Part shown: positions 41,679 to 52,786 of the stretch, piece by piece
Layout: the number at the start of each line of letters is the position of its first letter
Position numbering within the stretch: the first letter of the stretch is position 1
Assembly: GCA_964019335.1 (NCBI GenBank)
Contig: OZ025686.1
Location: 248,001 to 312,000, forward strand
Source of the DNA: Diplonema japonicum
Taxonomy: Eukaryota; Euglenozoa; Diplonemea; Diplonemida; Diplonemidae
Direction: 5' to 3'
DNA: 64,000 nucleotides
Translations under genes and position numbers: made by a program
Notes under the pieces: generated by a model
Told to the model about the DNA's origin: nothing
Database searches by the model: none
Seen by the model: only the letters and a program-made list of their open reading frames with translations

Positions 41679-44048
41679 TCATATGCTTGCCCTCCCCGAT
41701 GACAGTGAACTGTCCAGCGCCTGCACAGTGATGATACAAGTGGCGTCCTCTTGCTGGCGCTTACCAGGAAATTTTGAACCCTCTACCAAGAGGGGTGTGG
41801 ATAATGCTTCATCTAAGGGGGTTGTGATGGCAAGCCTGGCCAGCTCCGACCCTTCAAACGTCTTTGATGCCCTGTTCGAAGCCCTCACAGTACGCCGCCT
41901 TCCTATTTTAATGTCGTAGAAGTAAATCATGACGTCAGTGATTGTCTTCACGAGCACCATAAAAAAACACAACATCAGTAGCTTACCAGCAATGTGGTAT
42001 AACACAGTTGTGGTCGACGAAAAGGCAATTCCAATTGTCATCAAAATAACGGCCAAGGCCATGAACCCAGCGATAAGGCCCGACCACACATTGTCAAGAG
42101 GGCTTTCATACGGCCGTTTGTAGCAGAGGATACAGAAGAAAATCACCAACACAAAACTTATCAAAGCGTTTCTGATGTTACATTCCGTGGTACTCGTGGG
42201 CACCCATGCGGAACCAATGGACAGAAGCACCATTTCCATCAGCTCAAAGGGACCGAACCAGGTGCAGTCCTCTTTGTACGTCTCGAAGATGTTGCCGTAC
42301 TTTTCCGCGTGGTACCCCTTGCCGCGGGAGACCCAGATGTGGCTTCCAAACAGAAATATGTACAGTCGTTTCTTCCATCCGGTGAGGGGTTTGATCGTGT
42401 CATCGGTGAGATTCACCGACGACCGCCCTGTACGAGGGTCGATGACTTGCATTGATTTATCCGTTCGTAGGACTTTCACGTATATGACAGGTGGGACCGC
42501 CATGCAAACAGCGAGCCCTATCAAACCGGGGCCTGTGTGGGACATGGAAGAGTGGAACGCTAGTTTTGCGCAGACTAGAGACGTGCCTTGCATTAAGAAC
42601 AAGACTGATACATATGCAAACCCAGGTGCTCTTGCAAGGCCCAAGGCCTCATCCCACACCATGTCCGAGCATGCTTTGAAGAGCGCGGCAACTGTTAGGG
42701 TAAGGCACAGTGAGGCGAGGACGATTGAAGGGTTCATGAAGTATGCGGCCATCAGGTATTTTTGCCGTGTGCTGCCGACGGGGAACGTTGACGGGTGGAA
42801 CTCGAAATCCAGCTGCTCGTCTTCCTCGAGGTCGAGGTCCTCCACGTTGCAGAAGAAGTTCCGCAGTAACGCAAGCTTCCCCGTGTTCGCCAGCCCGCTC
42901 CCGCCGGCGCCCGTTATCGCGCTGACGGCCCCCACGCCCACTACCGCCTTCGAGACGTCCTCCGTGAGCTCTTTTTCCTTCTCGCTAACGGGCAGTTTTG
43001 GTTTTTTCTTCTCATCTATTATCGTCGTTGTGATAGAAGGCCCGACCGCCTTATTTAAAACCGTCTGAGTCACGGTTTGTTGCCTTTCTTCTGTTAAAGA
43101 AATAGTCGCTGTGACGGTAGACGTGACAGGAAGTGAGAGCGTCGCTGTGAGCGAAGCCGTTTCGGTGGCTGTAAAAGACAGCGTAGGGGTCAAGGTAGGA
43201 GTAGAAGTAGGGGTGGGGAGTGGGAGGGGCGTGACGCAGCTAGGAACAACCGGATCAAAATCAGGCCCGAGACACTTAACACCGCGAAGAGGGTCACCGG
43301 GGCACTTGATTCCACAGGTCTGACCCTTTGCAGCAGGGAGCGTGCAGTTGAACACAGCAGGGGGCACCATAGTTGGGGCCTTGACACAAGTATTGCTATT
43401 TGCATAGTCAATGAGGTTCTGATCGCACGCATTAGGAGCGCATTTAACAGAAACAGGGCCAACAAGGGTGCCTGTAGCACATGCTCCTGGACCGAGCATG
43501 TTCTCACATTTGACCATGCATGTGTTAGGCGAGGCATGGCGGCCGCCAGGACATTTCATTTCAAATGGCGAGCAACCTTTCCAGCATGTCATAGCGCAGT
43601 CTTGGGAGCACGACACGGAGAGGCCTGCGCAGGAACCGTCTGCGGTGCAGAGGATTCTGCATTTATCGGCTCGACCGCAGTTCATGGTTACGTCTTTGCA
43701 GGCATTGGGTGCTTGGCAGATCAGGGAGCATTCGCCTGCTTCGCAGTCTACTGTTGTGTTGGAGCACGCACCGTCGGAGTTGCACCGTATCACAACTTCG
43801 TTGGGTTTTCCTTGTGTTTTGATGGTTGCGTCTTTGCAGCTGTTTGTAGCTTGGCAGACTATCTCGCAGTCGCGGTCGCCGGCACATTGAAGCGTGCTGC
43901 CCTCGCATTCGTTGGCGGACAGGTTGCAGTTCAAATCGCACTTTTCCCCCTGCATCACCCCACTGCAGTCACACACTTTCTTATTCGCGCATGGCACATC
44001 CGTCAGCTGCACCGACGCAATCAAACATGCTGTTATCAACCATCGCAT
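41679..44048 (-). CDS. Cys-rich, Ser/Thr-stalked polytopic surface membrane protein
   Basis: 789 residues, ATG at 44048, no intron. Signal peptide MRWLITACLIASVQLT. Residues about 20-270 are Cys-rich with repeating short modules (CEIVCQATNSCKDATI, CSLICQAPNACKDVTM, CRILCTADGSCAGLSV). A Thr/Pro stalk follows (TPTSTPTLTPTLSFTAT, SLTATLSLPVTSTVTATISL), then a hydrophilic linker with an acidic run (NVEDLDLEEDEQLDFEF) and about seven transmembrane helices between residues 440 and 720, ending in a cytosolic tail. The layout suggests a plasma-membrane sensor or adhesion protein with an extracellular Cys-rich head. Similar Thr-rich stalks are common in bodonid and diplonemid surface proteins (recollection, unverified). 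No catalytic domain recognised. Confidence 0.8.
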   Translation of the reverse strand: MRWLITACLIASVQLTDVPCANKKVCDCSGVMQGEKCDLNCNLSANECEGSTLQCAGDRDCEIVCQATNSCKDATIKTQGKPNEVVIRCNSDGACSNTTVDCEAGECSLICQAPNACKDVTMNCGRADKCRILCTADGSCAGLSVSCSQDCAMTCWKGCSPFEMKCPGGRHASPNTCMVKCENMLGPGACATGTLVGPVSVKCAPNACDQNLIDYANSNTCVKAPTMVPPAVFNCTLPAAKGQTCGIKCPGDPLRGVKCLGPDFDPVVPSCVTPLPLPTPTSTPTLTPTLSFTATETASLTATLSLPVTSTVTATISLTEERQQTVTQTVLNKAVGPSITTTIIDEKKKPKLPVSEKEKELTEDVSKAVVGVGAVSAITGAGGSGLANTGKLALLRNFFCNVEDLDLEEDEQLDFEFHPSTFPVGSTRQKYLMAAYFMNPSIVLASLCLTLTVAALFKACSDMVWDEALGLARAPGFAYVSVLFLMQGTSLVCAKLAFHSSMSHTGPGLIGLAVCMAVPPVIYVKVLRTDKSMQVIDPRTGRSSVNLTDDTIKPLTGWKKRLYIFLFGSHIWVSRGKGYHAEKYGNIFETYKEDCTWFGPFELMEMVLLSIGSAWVPTSTTECNIRNALISFVLVIFFCILCYKRPYESPLDNVWSGLIAGFMALAVILMTIGIAFSSTTTVLYHIAGKLLMLCFFMVLVKTITDVMIYFYDIKIGRRRTVRASNRASKTFEGSELARLAITTPLDEALSTPLLVEGSKFPGKRQQEDATCIITVQALDSSLSSGRASI

Positions 44049-44308
44049 TGTATCATAGTGTCATGGATGGCTGCGTGGTGGGTGGGTGTGACAACAGAAT
44101 AGGGGGGGGGGGTGTTTTTGTCTCGGAAAGAACACTAGAAACCATATAGAGTGGAGGAAAAAAAAAGAAGAAGAAGAGAACGGATGGGACAGCAACTTTT
44201 TTGTTTTCTTTCTTTTTTTTTTTTTTTCTTTTTTTCTTTTACCTTCCCTCCCCTCCCCTAACCTCTTTTCGAAACACTCTTTTTTTTTTCTTTTCTTAAA
44301 GTAAAAGT

Positions 44309-45142
44309 TTACTTCTTGCCACCGCCGCCCTGTGCCGGGGCACCACCACCACCACCACCACCTGCACCAGGTTCCGGCTGCGCCCCTTGAAGACGGAAGA
44401 ACATGGCGGCTATTACAATGTAGAGCTGTGTGAGGGTTATTTTTATTATTATTATTTCCCCCCTTTTAATTCACATACCCAATATTTTTGGAACCAGGTG
44501 GTTTCAGGCTGTTCTCGTTCCTCAGGGATGTGTTCTCCGGTGCTTTCAGCCTTCTGGCGAGCCTCCTGCCGTTTGGACTGTGCATTGGTGGGTTGCTGGA
44601 AGATAGGTTCGTCCTTTGTGTTAGGACCGAAAGTGGCAGGACGGTGAGGAGGACGGTCGGCGACGACGAGGGAGTGCGAGAAAAACTTCTTCTCCGAGTC
44701 GGCAAGAGTTTCGTACCTTGAAAGAAGCATCTCTGGGGAGGTACACGCATCTAATGATGGAGACCGGATCTTGGTGTATGCCGCCCCAAAGGGCGCAACA
44801 CCCACCAGAACCCCCTTCAGGTCGTTGTGGGGGGAGAAGATGACATGGTAGTGTTCGGACATGGCAGAGTTCACCAGTTCACACACACTGACTGTCAGCT
44901 GGATAAACTCCTCTCCCAGGGTTTCTCTGGGGGTTTTGCTGATCCTCAAGTAGTATTTGTCGCCTTCCACTATTTTTGTGACCTCTTCCTTGTCCCACTC
45001 CTGGAAGGCTCCCTCAAACCACACCTGGTAGGCATCTCCTACCATCAGAAAACCCTTCGACTTCCAGTTCACATTGTCGCTGCTGTACACCACCGGGTAC
45101 TTGTGGCGCACAACGCCTTCGTCGTCCACTCGCCGGGTGGAA

Positions 45143-45174
<32 letters not shown>

Positions 45175-45276
45175 CTTTTGTTTGTTGAGTATACCTTTTG
45201 TTTTCTTCAGCCCTTGCGCTTCGCTGCACGCCACCAGCCCCAGCACCACCAGCATCATTGATATTTTGGTGTTCAT
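44309..45276 (-). CDS. EMC10: ER membrane protein complex subunit 10
   Basis: Exons 44309-44425, 44479-45143 and 45195-45276 (287 residues), all joins in frame. Signal peptide MNTKISMMLVVLGLVACSEA. The lumenal beta domain contains YYLRISKTP, SVCELVNSAMSEHYHVIF and DLKGVLVGVAP, matching the EMC10 pattern in which ACSLVES...L...V precedes GNVVGVSV. Splicing the 53-bp intron after FQKYW adds LYIVIAAMFFRLQGAQ and a poly-Gly tail ending GGGGKK, exactly the EMC10 C-terminal helix plus Gly-rich end. The 51-bp first intron is mostly poly-A. EMC inserts tail-anchored and multipass proteins into the ER. Confidence 0.88.
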
Positions 45277-45610
45277 TTTATTTTTTCTTCTTTTTTTTTT
45301 TTTTTTTTTTATTAGTATTGGAGAGGCGGGGGAGGGGGCAAGTCAAACCCCTATGAGGATTTTATTTTATTTTTTTTTAAAAAATTTACTTTCCCACCTG
45401 GGGTGGAGGGGGGGGGGGTTTTTTCCCCTTCTTTTTTCTTTTTTTTTTCCCACCCTCCCCGCGGAAGAAAAAGAACGGGGAAAAAAATAAAAAAAAATAA
45501 AAACATACAAAATAATATATAAAAAAGGAAAATACAAACTCTAAAACCAAGATAGATATCACCTACTTTTTTTTTTCCTCTTCTTTTACTCCTCTCTCGT
45601 CACATTCATT
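45277..45610. other. Low-complexity spacer
   Basis: T, G and A runs; no gene seen. Confidence 0.65.
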
Positions 45611-46369
45611 TTACAAAGCCTCAGCACTGTCATTCACAGTTGATTTCACGGCCACAACCCCGAACCCTGGTAAAACAGACGCAGGGCTTGAAACGGACGG
45701 GGTGGGGCTCGCCCCTACATACGTAGGGGGAGAGTACTGCCGCGGGGTCTCCCATATGGGTGCCTCCGCAGGGAGGTAGACAGGAGGAGGTGGCACATAA
45801 CAAGGTGGGACAGAAGAATCCTCAATCTTCGTTGGTGCAGCTGCCCTTGCAGGGGGGACGACCACGGCTTTTGAGACGAATTTTAGGTGAGCTGTTTTGA
45901 AGTTTTTAATGACAACCTCATCACTGGTGGTGAAGGGGACCTCAACGCGAACTCGGCCTGGCTCTTCCCGAACCTCACCTAGGCCTAAAGGAAGTACTTT
46001 TTCGCCGGTGCTCTTCTTGACCCCAACAGCTAACCTGACATATTTTCTTCGGGATATTTTGGAACACTCTATAAGTTTCAGCAGAAACTCGTACCCACTC
46101 TCGCTTATTATACTCCTTTCGCGATCCTCCATGTCATGGAGGGCGTTCAAGAGAGGATTCTCCCCTGCTGTAATGGGTGCTTCAAGTGGTGCTTGATGAT
46201 TCGGGGAAATGTCAATATCTCGATGGTGGTGGTGGTGGTGACTGGGGTTGACGTCCTGTGAGTCCTCTGTCCCGGTCCTGCTTTGTATCAATTCCACTAC
46301 AAGTCCCCTCAAATCGTTGTTCTCCTGCTCCAGATTCTCCAGTATCCTAAGCCGTTCTGCCCGGGTCAT
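45611..46369 (-). CDS. Unknown protein with N-terminal coiled coil and His run
   Basis: 252 residues, ATG at 46369 (MTRAERLRILENLEQENNDL), no intron. A short coiled coil (1-30) and a native six-His run near residue 44 precede a central region of about 90 residues that looks beta-rich (YVRLAVGVKKSTGEKVLPLG; RVRVEVPFTTSDEVVIKNF). The tail is Pro/Ser-rich (PPCYVPPPPVYLPAEAP). No family recognised. Confidence 0.65.
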   Translation of the reverse strand: MTRAERLRILENLEQENNDLRGLVVELIQSRTGTEDSQDVNPSHHHHHHRDIDISPNHQAPLEAPITAGENPLLNALHDMEDRERSIISESGYEFLLKLIECSKISRRKYVRLAVGVKKSTGEKVLPLGLGEVREEPGRVRVEVPFTTSDEVVIKNFKTAHLKFVSKAVVVPPARAAAPTKIEDSSVPPCYVPPPPVYLPAEAPIWETPRQYSPPTYVGASPTPSVSSPASVLPGFGVVAVKSTVNDSAEAL

Positions 46370-47895
46370 GTTTTTTTCTTCTTAAGTGTGCCCACCATTC
46401 TTATTTAATTTTTTCTTTTTTTGTGTGGTATAATAAATATATAAAAAAAAAAAAAAATCCGGCTGGGGGGACGGGTGGGGGGAGAGAGTTGTGAATTGAC
46501 CAAAAACAAGAAAAAAAAAATGGGCTAGAAAAAAAGTTTTTTTGTTCCACAGCGTTAGAAAAAAAAAAAGAAGGGGAGGGGAAATCGTATAAAAACATTT
46601 GCTTTAAAAAAAGAATTCGATAAAATTTCAGTGTGCTGGAGGGGAAGGGAGGGGGTACTCACTGTTTAAAAAAAACCGAATGGGAAAAAAGAAAAAAAAA
46701 GGAAAAAGAAAATCGCTATGATTAGGAAACGAAAATGGATAGCAATACAAAAAAAAATGGAGCTTTGTTTTTTTTTATTTTTATTTTTTCTATTTTTTTT
46801 TTATCTTGTTCCATTGAGCCTCTTTCTTTTCAAAATAAAAAAAAAGAAAGCAACATTTTTTTTTGTCTTTTTTTTGCTCAAACCCAAGTGTGGGCGCACT
46901 TTCACTGCCATTCGTTTACTTTCAAAAATAGCTTAAGCTCGCTCCCCTCCCCCTTCTTGGGGTCTTGCCCAGAGATCCGATTTTTCTGCGCCTCACTCAA
47001 AAATATCTCTGTTGATATAAAGGGGAGTGTGTGGATATATATGTGTCTAAATAAAAAATATAAAAAAAAAAGAGCAACACTTTTTTTTTTTTTTTTTTTA
47101 GATTTTTTATTTTTTTTTTTAAAAAAATTCTTAAAACAAGCAAAGGAAGAAAAAGAGAAAAACCGAACCATAAAGAATAAGGACATTACCTGCTCCTCTT
47201 TTTTTCTTCTTTTTTTTTTCTCTCTCTCTTGCTTCATCCCTATTGTATGTAAAAGAAGCAGATTAATAAGTCGAAGGAGGAGGGGGAGCAGTAAAATGAA
47301 AAAAAAAATAATAATAAACACAAAACACAGACAAAGGCAACAACCAAAAAATAGTTGCGTAAATTCCCCCGCTTTCCTTTTCTCTCGAAATACAAAAAAA
47401 AAAAAAAAAAAAATGGGGCTTTGGTAAAGAGATAAAAAAAAAGAGGGATTGCTCCCCCATGTAATGGTGTTCTTCCTTTCTTTAAAATAGGGGGAGAAAA
47501 AAAAAGAGAGAAAAAAAAAGAAAAAAAAACCTGTTTTTCGTTCTTTCACGACAAGCAGGTAGAATTGGATCGAAAAAAAAAAAACGAACAATATGGCAAG
47601 GAGATGTAAGGGGTGCTCCTCATTACAAAGTAAAAGTGCAACACGGAAGGGGGGGAGTCCTTATTAAACACCATCTCTTCTCCCCCATCTCTAACTTTCC
47701 CCCTTATTATATTTTTTTCCCCCACCCTTCCTGTGTAAGTTGTTATTCAACGTCGGGGTCTTTTTTTTTTTTTTTTTTTTTCTTTTTTTTTTTTTCTCAA
47801 TCAATATCAACCAAAAGAAAAAAATCACAAATCAAATCACGCTTTGGGAAGAGAGAAAAAAAAAAAAAAAAAAAAAAAAAATCCTTATAGCATAA
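46370..47895. other. Long homopolymer-rich intergenic stretch
   Basis: About 1.5 kb of A/T runs. Apparent frames here encode only Phe/Lys/Leu runs. No gene seen. Confidence 0.65.
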
Positions 47896-49347
47896 TTAAT
47901 TCGCCACAGCATATTGGTCACTATTGATGGTAGCATGGTTGTGCTGCTGTCTCTGTTTGTACTCCTTCAACATCCTCCTCAGGTCTTCCTCTGTCATCCC
48001 TGTACGTGGCGACGCGTATGTGGCGACCAACGCACCCATAAGCATAAAGAACACCACAAAGAAAATCGGAATGACAATAGCAACAGTGCAAACCTGCCCC
48101 CCTGCAGCCTTTCCCTTAAGAAACAAGAACGACGGACAGTCACACTCTGAACCCCCGATACACGTCAAATCGTAGTCTGGAACCTTGGGAACAGCGACTG
48201 TAGGATCCAAGGGTTCGGGAGTAAGCACAGCAGGAATAAGCCCAGTGGGAGAATCAGGATCAGGAACAACACCAGGAACCGGTGGAAGTGATTCCACCAA
48301 CGCCATACTAGGCGCAGTTTTGACCAAACATTGGTTTGAACCAAATTGGATTCGAATATAACCTGCCTCTCCCCATGCTGATCCCCAGGAGTTTTTGATG
48401 ACCCAGTACTCCAGGCTTCTTGTAGAGTCATACCCATGACCGACAAGAAGAACACCGTGATCAACTTTGTTGGAAATACAATTCGTCATAATACCAGAGG
48501 TGTACCCCTGCCATGAGGTGGCATCGACTGCAATGCTGACCGGGCCGTAGTGTTTTAAAGCAGCGTACATTTGAATCTCGTTGGAATCAATATGCAGGAT
48601 TTTATTGATGATGGCTCCTACAGGTTTTTCATTAATGTCTGCGGCGCACGGAGCGACCGGTCCGTTGTTGTAATGGCCTTCTTGGTAGGGAAAGCTAGCT
48701 TCTGTGACGATTTTACCGTTTTTGGTGTTGAGGAGCCAGTTGAACGCGTCGACAGGAAGGCCTCCCCCACAAGCGGCGTTTGGAGGACCGGAGCATGAGA
48801 CCAGTTCCTGTTCTGACAATGATGTTAAAGCATGGCCTTGAATCGCCCATTGTGACTCAATTACACCTGTTGCGGAAAATGCCCAGCAGGACCCACATGA
48901 GCCTTGTGATTTTACGTGGGTTACAACGCCTGCGTTAACCCAGTCTAGATCGATCGAATCTTGTTCGCATCCGTTTGCTGATGTTGTTGGTGGTTTATAA
49001 ACAGAGGAGTCGAGACGGGTTACATTGCGTGTGTTGTTGTTCGATATTTTAATGCCTTTACGCATGTTTGCGTATTCCTCCTCTGTCCAGTCTGCGAAGA
49101 TGTTCGCTCCGAACTCCGCGTGGGGGTTGCTTTCAGACATCTTTGAGTACCTTAACATGTTCCCCACGAAGGCTTTCCTCCTCATAGATTCTTCGTTGTC
49201 GTCTTTGTACACCTTCCCGAACTGTGTTTTGAACGATCTCCAAAGGCTTCCGCTGTTCTCATTCACATACTCCTCTGGCATCGTTCTCCCATCCACACCA
49301 TGAAGCAGGCAATGTAGTGTCACCACTGTTGCTGCAAGACGGGTCAT
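47896..49347 (-). CDS. Membrane-anchored cathepsin L-like cysteine protease
   Basis: 483 residues, ATG at 49347. Signal peptide (MTRLAATVVTLHCLLHGVDG), I29-type prodomain (FGKVYKDDNEESMRRKAFV; NIFADWTEEEYANMRKG), then mature papain-fold protease: GSCGSCWAFSATG with catalytic Cys, DHGVLLVGHG with His and YWVIKNSWGSAWGE with Asn. A Pro-rich linker and a short Cys cluster precede a transmembrane helix (VAIVIPIFFVVFFMLMGALV) and a cytosolic tail with charged helix and terminal NxxY-like residues. C1A proteases are normally soluble in lysosome-like compartments, so the type I anchor is unusual. Unlike the two cathepsins at 59757-62481 this gene has no intron at the catalytic Cys. Confidence 0.92.
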   Translation of the reverse strand: MTRLAATVVTLHCLLHGVDGRTMPEEYVNENSGSLWRSFKTQFGKVYKDDNEESMRRKAFVGNMLRYSKMSESNPHAEFGANIFADWTEEEYANMRKGIKISNNNTRNVTRLDSSVYKPPTTSANGCEQDSIDLDWVNAGVVTHVKSQGSCGSCWAFSATGVIESQWAIQGHALTSLSEQELVSCSGPPNAACGGGLPVDAFNWLLNTKNGKIVTEASFPYQEGHYNNGPVAPCAADINEKPVGAIINKILHIDSNEIQMYAALKHYGPVSIAVDATSWQGYTSGIMTNCISNKVDHGVLLVGHGYDSTRSLEYWVIKNSWGSAWGEAGYIRIQFGSNQCLVKTAPSMALVESLPPVPGVVPDPDSPTGLIPAVLTPEPLDPTVAVPKVPDYDLTCIGGSECDCPSFLFLKGKAAGGQVCTVAIVIPIFFVVFFMLMGALVATYASPRTGMTEEDLRRMLKEYKQRQQHNHATINSDQYAVAN

Positions 49348-49469
49348 TTTTTTTTTTTTTTTTTGGTTTCTCCCCCTTTTTTTTTTTCGGGTTCTCGTTC
49401 CCAAGTTTGAAAAGCCGATTGTATAAATGAGACTTGGGGGAAAAAAAAAAGAACCCCCCCCTCACATAT

Positions 49470-50197
49470 TTAAGTAAAAGTCAGTATTATAAGAGCAACG
49501 AGGACCAAGGATAGGAGTATGATGGTGATCATTTTTTTTGTGTCGCTCGTTTCGTTAATCAAGCGGTCCATTTTACGCTTTTTTTAAAAAAAAATGATTT
49601 TTTTTTTTTTTTAAAAACCCGATGGCATACCGAAAGCTTCACAAGCTTTGCTGTGGTTGCGTCGATCCTCTCCCCCAGGCCGTCTAGCAATTTGTCTTGG
49701 GCCGTGAGCTCTTCGTCTATTCCAACTGCAATTTCCTTTTGCCTGCAGACGGCAGCGTCAAGGCGGCGGAGTTCAACATCTTGTTCCCGGTTGCTTTCAC
49801 GTTGTTTGTCAAAATGTTGTCTCAAAAGCTCGTCAGCGTTGTTTTCTTGTTCGTCAGGCGAATCATCATCCACAAAGGGGCCGTCGGTCGTTTCTTTTTC
49901 ATCCACACTTTCAATAATTCTGTGCAGCTTATTCTCCATGATGATTAACCATTGCACCCGTTCCTCGACTTCGCATTCCGTAAGCCCGTACCTCTCAGGT
50001 GTTTTCTCCACCACCTTAATCGACACCTCCAGGTCCTTCAGATCCACTTTAATCATTTCTACTACCTCGTAGAATCCTTTGCTGCAACCCTCTCCCGTCG
50101 GTGACGTCGCTTCGTCTGTTAACTTCTTCGCTATTTTCTCACATTTTTTCAGGTTTATTTCCACATCTTCTTTTATATCATCAAATGGGTCTTCCAT
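49470..50197 (-). CDS. Qc-SNARE, syntaxin-6-like
   Basis: Exons 49470-49577 and 49631-50197. The ATG used is 50197. The N-terminal MEDPFDDIKEDVEINLKKC matches the DPF-type start of syntaxin-6 proteins, followed by a helical Habc-like region. The SNARE motif spans about residues 130-200 (VELRRLDAAVCRQKEIAVGI; ELTAQDKLLDGLGERIDATT), with Gln of the zero layer likely in TAQDKLLD. The 53-bp intron (GTATGCC...AAAG) is required: it joins KLVKLS to RKMDRLINETSDTKK and a C-terminal anchor (MITIILLSLVLVALIILTF). Acts in TGN/endosome fusion in other eukaryotes. Confidence 0.88.
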
Positions 50198-50916
50198 CAC
50201 ATGTTTGTGTGTTTAGCTCTATTTTTTAAATAAAAGTTTGAAGAGATGTCGGAAACACAGGGGGGAGGGGGTGGGAGAAGAAGGCTACCCATATTCGATT
50301 TCTTTTGAAGAAACACTGACAATAAGGAGGGGGGTGGGGGAGTGGAAAAAAAAAGAAAAAAGATGAACACATCTGTTCATTTAAATTGAGCGAAAAAACA
50401 AAAATTGGAGGGGGGGACAACTGAAGAAACTACGACACAAAACCGATGTAAAGTTTTTTTTTTTTTTTTTTTAAATTCTTCTCTGTTCACTCGGATAAAG
50501 ATGTAAAAGGGAGAGGGGTTGGTCTCTTTTTTTTTTTCTTCTTTTTTTTTTCTTTCGCAACTAGTTGTTTCGGCAGATAAGAGAATAGATTTTTTTTTTT
50601 AAAAAGGTAAAAAGAAATAAGAAAAGAAAAAAATAAACACCTCCTTTCGAAACAAAGAAATGGATCACCCAAAAAAAAAAAAAAAAAACTAGTTTTAGAA
50701 GAAGAAAAAAAAAAAAGCGAAAAAAAAAAAAAAAAAAAAAGAGAGGAAAAAAAAAATCAATCATTTCATCGGATTAAAAAAGAAGGGGTTAAAAAAAATC
50801 TGGAAAGAAAAAGATGAGGGAGGCGGGGGGGACAATATAGAGACCGACCGACAAAAAAAAAGAAGAAAAAATAATACAGTAACGCGATAAAAAATAAAAA
50901 GAAGACGGCACCCTCA
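50198..50916. other. Low-complexity spacer
   Basis: About 720 bp of A/T runs; no gene seen. Confidence 0.65.
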
Positions 50917-52669
50917 TCAGTCAAGGTATTCCCACCTCCTGACCATAATTTTCTGCATACACAACAGAGCGTGTTTCTTGGTGTTTTCTTGTTCTGTAGC
51001 ATTTGAACCCATCTGAATTTTTTTTTTTTTTTATAAAAAAAAAATTTTTTTTTTGTTACATACTCCTTGCTCGATAAGTTCATACACCCTTGCTTTAATT
51101 TCCAACAGCTCCCACTGCCTCTTCCCCTGAGGGTGGTGCCTCACAAATTCACCAATATCGTGGCAAGCGATCTATATATTAAATTTAGTATTTTTTTTTT
51201 TTTTTTTTTTTAAAAAAAAGAAAAAAAGGGAAACACCTGGACGTTGAGCGCCTTCTTGCTAGTTGTGATAATCCTTCCTAGCTCCTTGATGGGGGCGTAG
51301 CCGTCGTTCTCGAACTGCCTCACGGTCTCTTTCCAGAACTTTTCGCTGGTGTGGGGCGGCGACCACTCGAGCACCCCCGAAGCAAGCTCCTGCTTGTAGA
51401 TAGTGTAGCTCGACAGGTCGTCCACATTAGTCTCCAGCAACTCAAGCAGCTCTTTCACCTGCAATTATTATTATTATTTGTGTTTTTTTTTTTTTGTCCC
51501 GCTTTTACAGGGTGACACAGAATTTTTTTTTTTTATTATTATTATTATTTTCCCCCCACAAACAACATACATCCGGAAGAATGTCGACATCACCAAAGGT
51601 CCTCTTCTGCAGCATCTCCAGGTGTTGGATCATCCCCACCCCGATCATGTCCTTGATGTAGTTGGGGCCGATACCTGCGTTGCCACGCTGTGGAGATATT
51701 TGTAATTTTTTTTATTTTTATATAAAATAAAAATCATACCGCTCTCTGGTCCTCGTGGGCCTTGACGTAGTTCATGAGGATCATAAGGGTCATGCGGACG
51801 CACTTTTCTTTCTTCTGTTTCACGAGGAGGTTGTTGAGGACGGTAATGATGGGCTGGCTGCCGATGGACTCACGGGGACGGCACTCACCGTCGATAGTCA
51901 GAAGGACCTCAGGTGAGAAGGAAAGTTGCCACAGGGCCCTGGTCGCATCGTAGACGAACTGCGGGTGGTCCTCTACCGCAGTAGCGAAGGAGTTCTCACC
52001 GGGGAAGAGAAGCGCGGGCAGAAGTGCAGGCGCGGAAATATCACCGCCAGCAGGCTTTGCGATGACCGGTCTCAGGTGCACAGGCCCGCAGATGATCGCC
52101 AGTGCCTTGACAGCAGCCTCGGTGGTTGCAATCTTGTCCTGGCAGTTTTCTTCAGAAGCGTTCTTCGCCTCCTTCAATTTGGTGTGTATGCTCTTCAGGA
52201 GCTGCCTCATCCACTTGTCGCAGTACTTCTCGTCGCTCGCTACCAGTATCAACGCGAAGGCTTCCATTGCCTTTGCGACCACCCTCCCGGAGTCGTCGTT
52301 GCACCATTTTTCCAAGTGCAGACCTGCGTCTTCTGTGTCGTTCGCTCTCGCTGCGATCGCGCTGCCCACTTCTTCCACGGACTTGAGCAGCATTACCAAC
52401 AGCTCCAGCAGCGCCCCCACGTTGTCCAGCTGGTGTGTTACAGCAATGCACGACGCCATCATTGTGGCCACGTTTTCCACGCCCTCCAGCGCCACCTGGT
52501 CCCTCAGCTCGTTTTCCGCCACCGCAGCCTGTATCAGTTTTTGCAGCAACTGCTTGTCGCCCTCCTTCATCGTCGACGCCACCGCGTTCAACCCTGCGAT
52601 CTTCTTGTGCCTCTCTTGCGGCAGGAGCTCCGTCCCCGTGACGGGGGGCTGCTCAGTCGCTGTTCCCAT
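50917..52669 (-). CDS. V-type ATPase subunit H, five exons
   Basis: Exons 50917-51012, 51064-51171, 51237-51458, 51571-51687 and 51740-52669, ATG at 52669, about 490 residues. The N-terminal 310 residues are helical ARM-type repeats (ATRALWQLSFSPEVLLTID; VRMTLMILMNYVKA). The small exons encode the conserved C-terminal domain: HTSEKFWKETVRQFE and ACHDIGEFVRHHPQGK, then a last exon with EQENTKKHALLCMQKIMVRR. Subunit H bridges V1 and Vo and restrains ATP hydrolysis when V1 is free. Introns are 51, 65, 112 and 52 bp with GTATG or GTGTT donors and A-, T- or AAT-repeat-rich bodies; four introns clustered in the 3' third contrast with intronless long neighbours. The HDIGEFVR signature makes the call firm. 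Confidence 0.93.
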
Positions 52670-52786
52670 TTTTTTTTTTTTTTTTCCCTTCCTTTTTTTA
52701 AAAAAGTTTTTTCCGCTTGAAACAAACGGGAGAGAATATATAAAAAATTTTATATGCGAGATTGTATTTTTTGCGTCACCCACACA

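Noticed and set aside
46735-47591. Long frames on both strands made of Phe, Lys, Ser and Leu
   Set aside because: They are translations of A/T homopolymers with no domain, biased only by run length.
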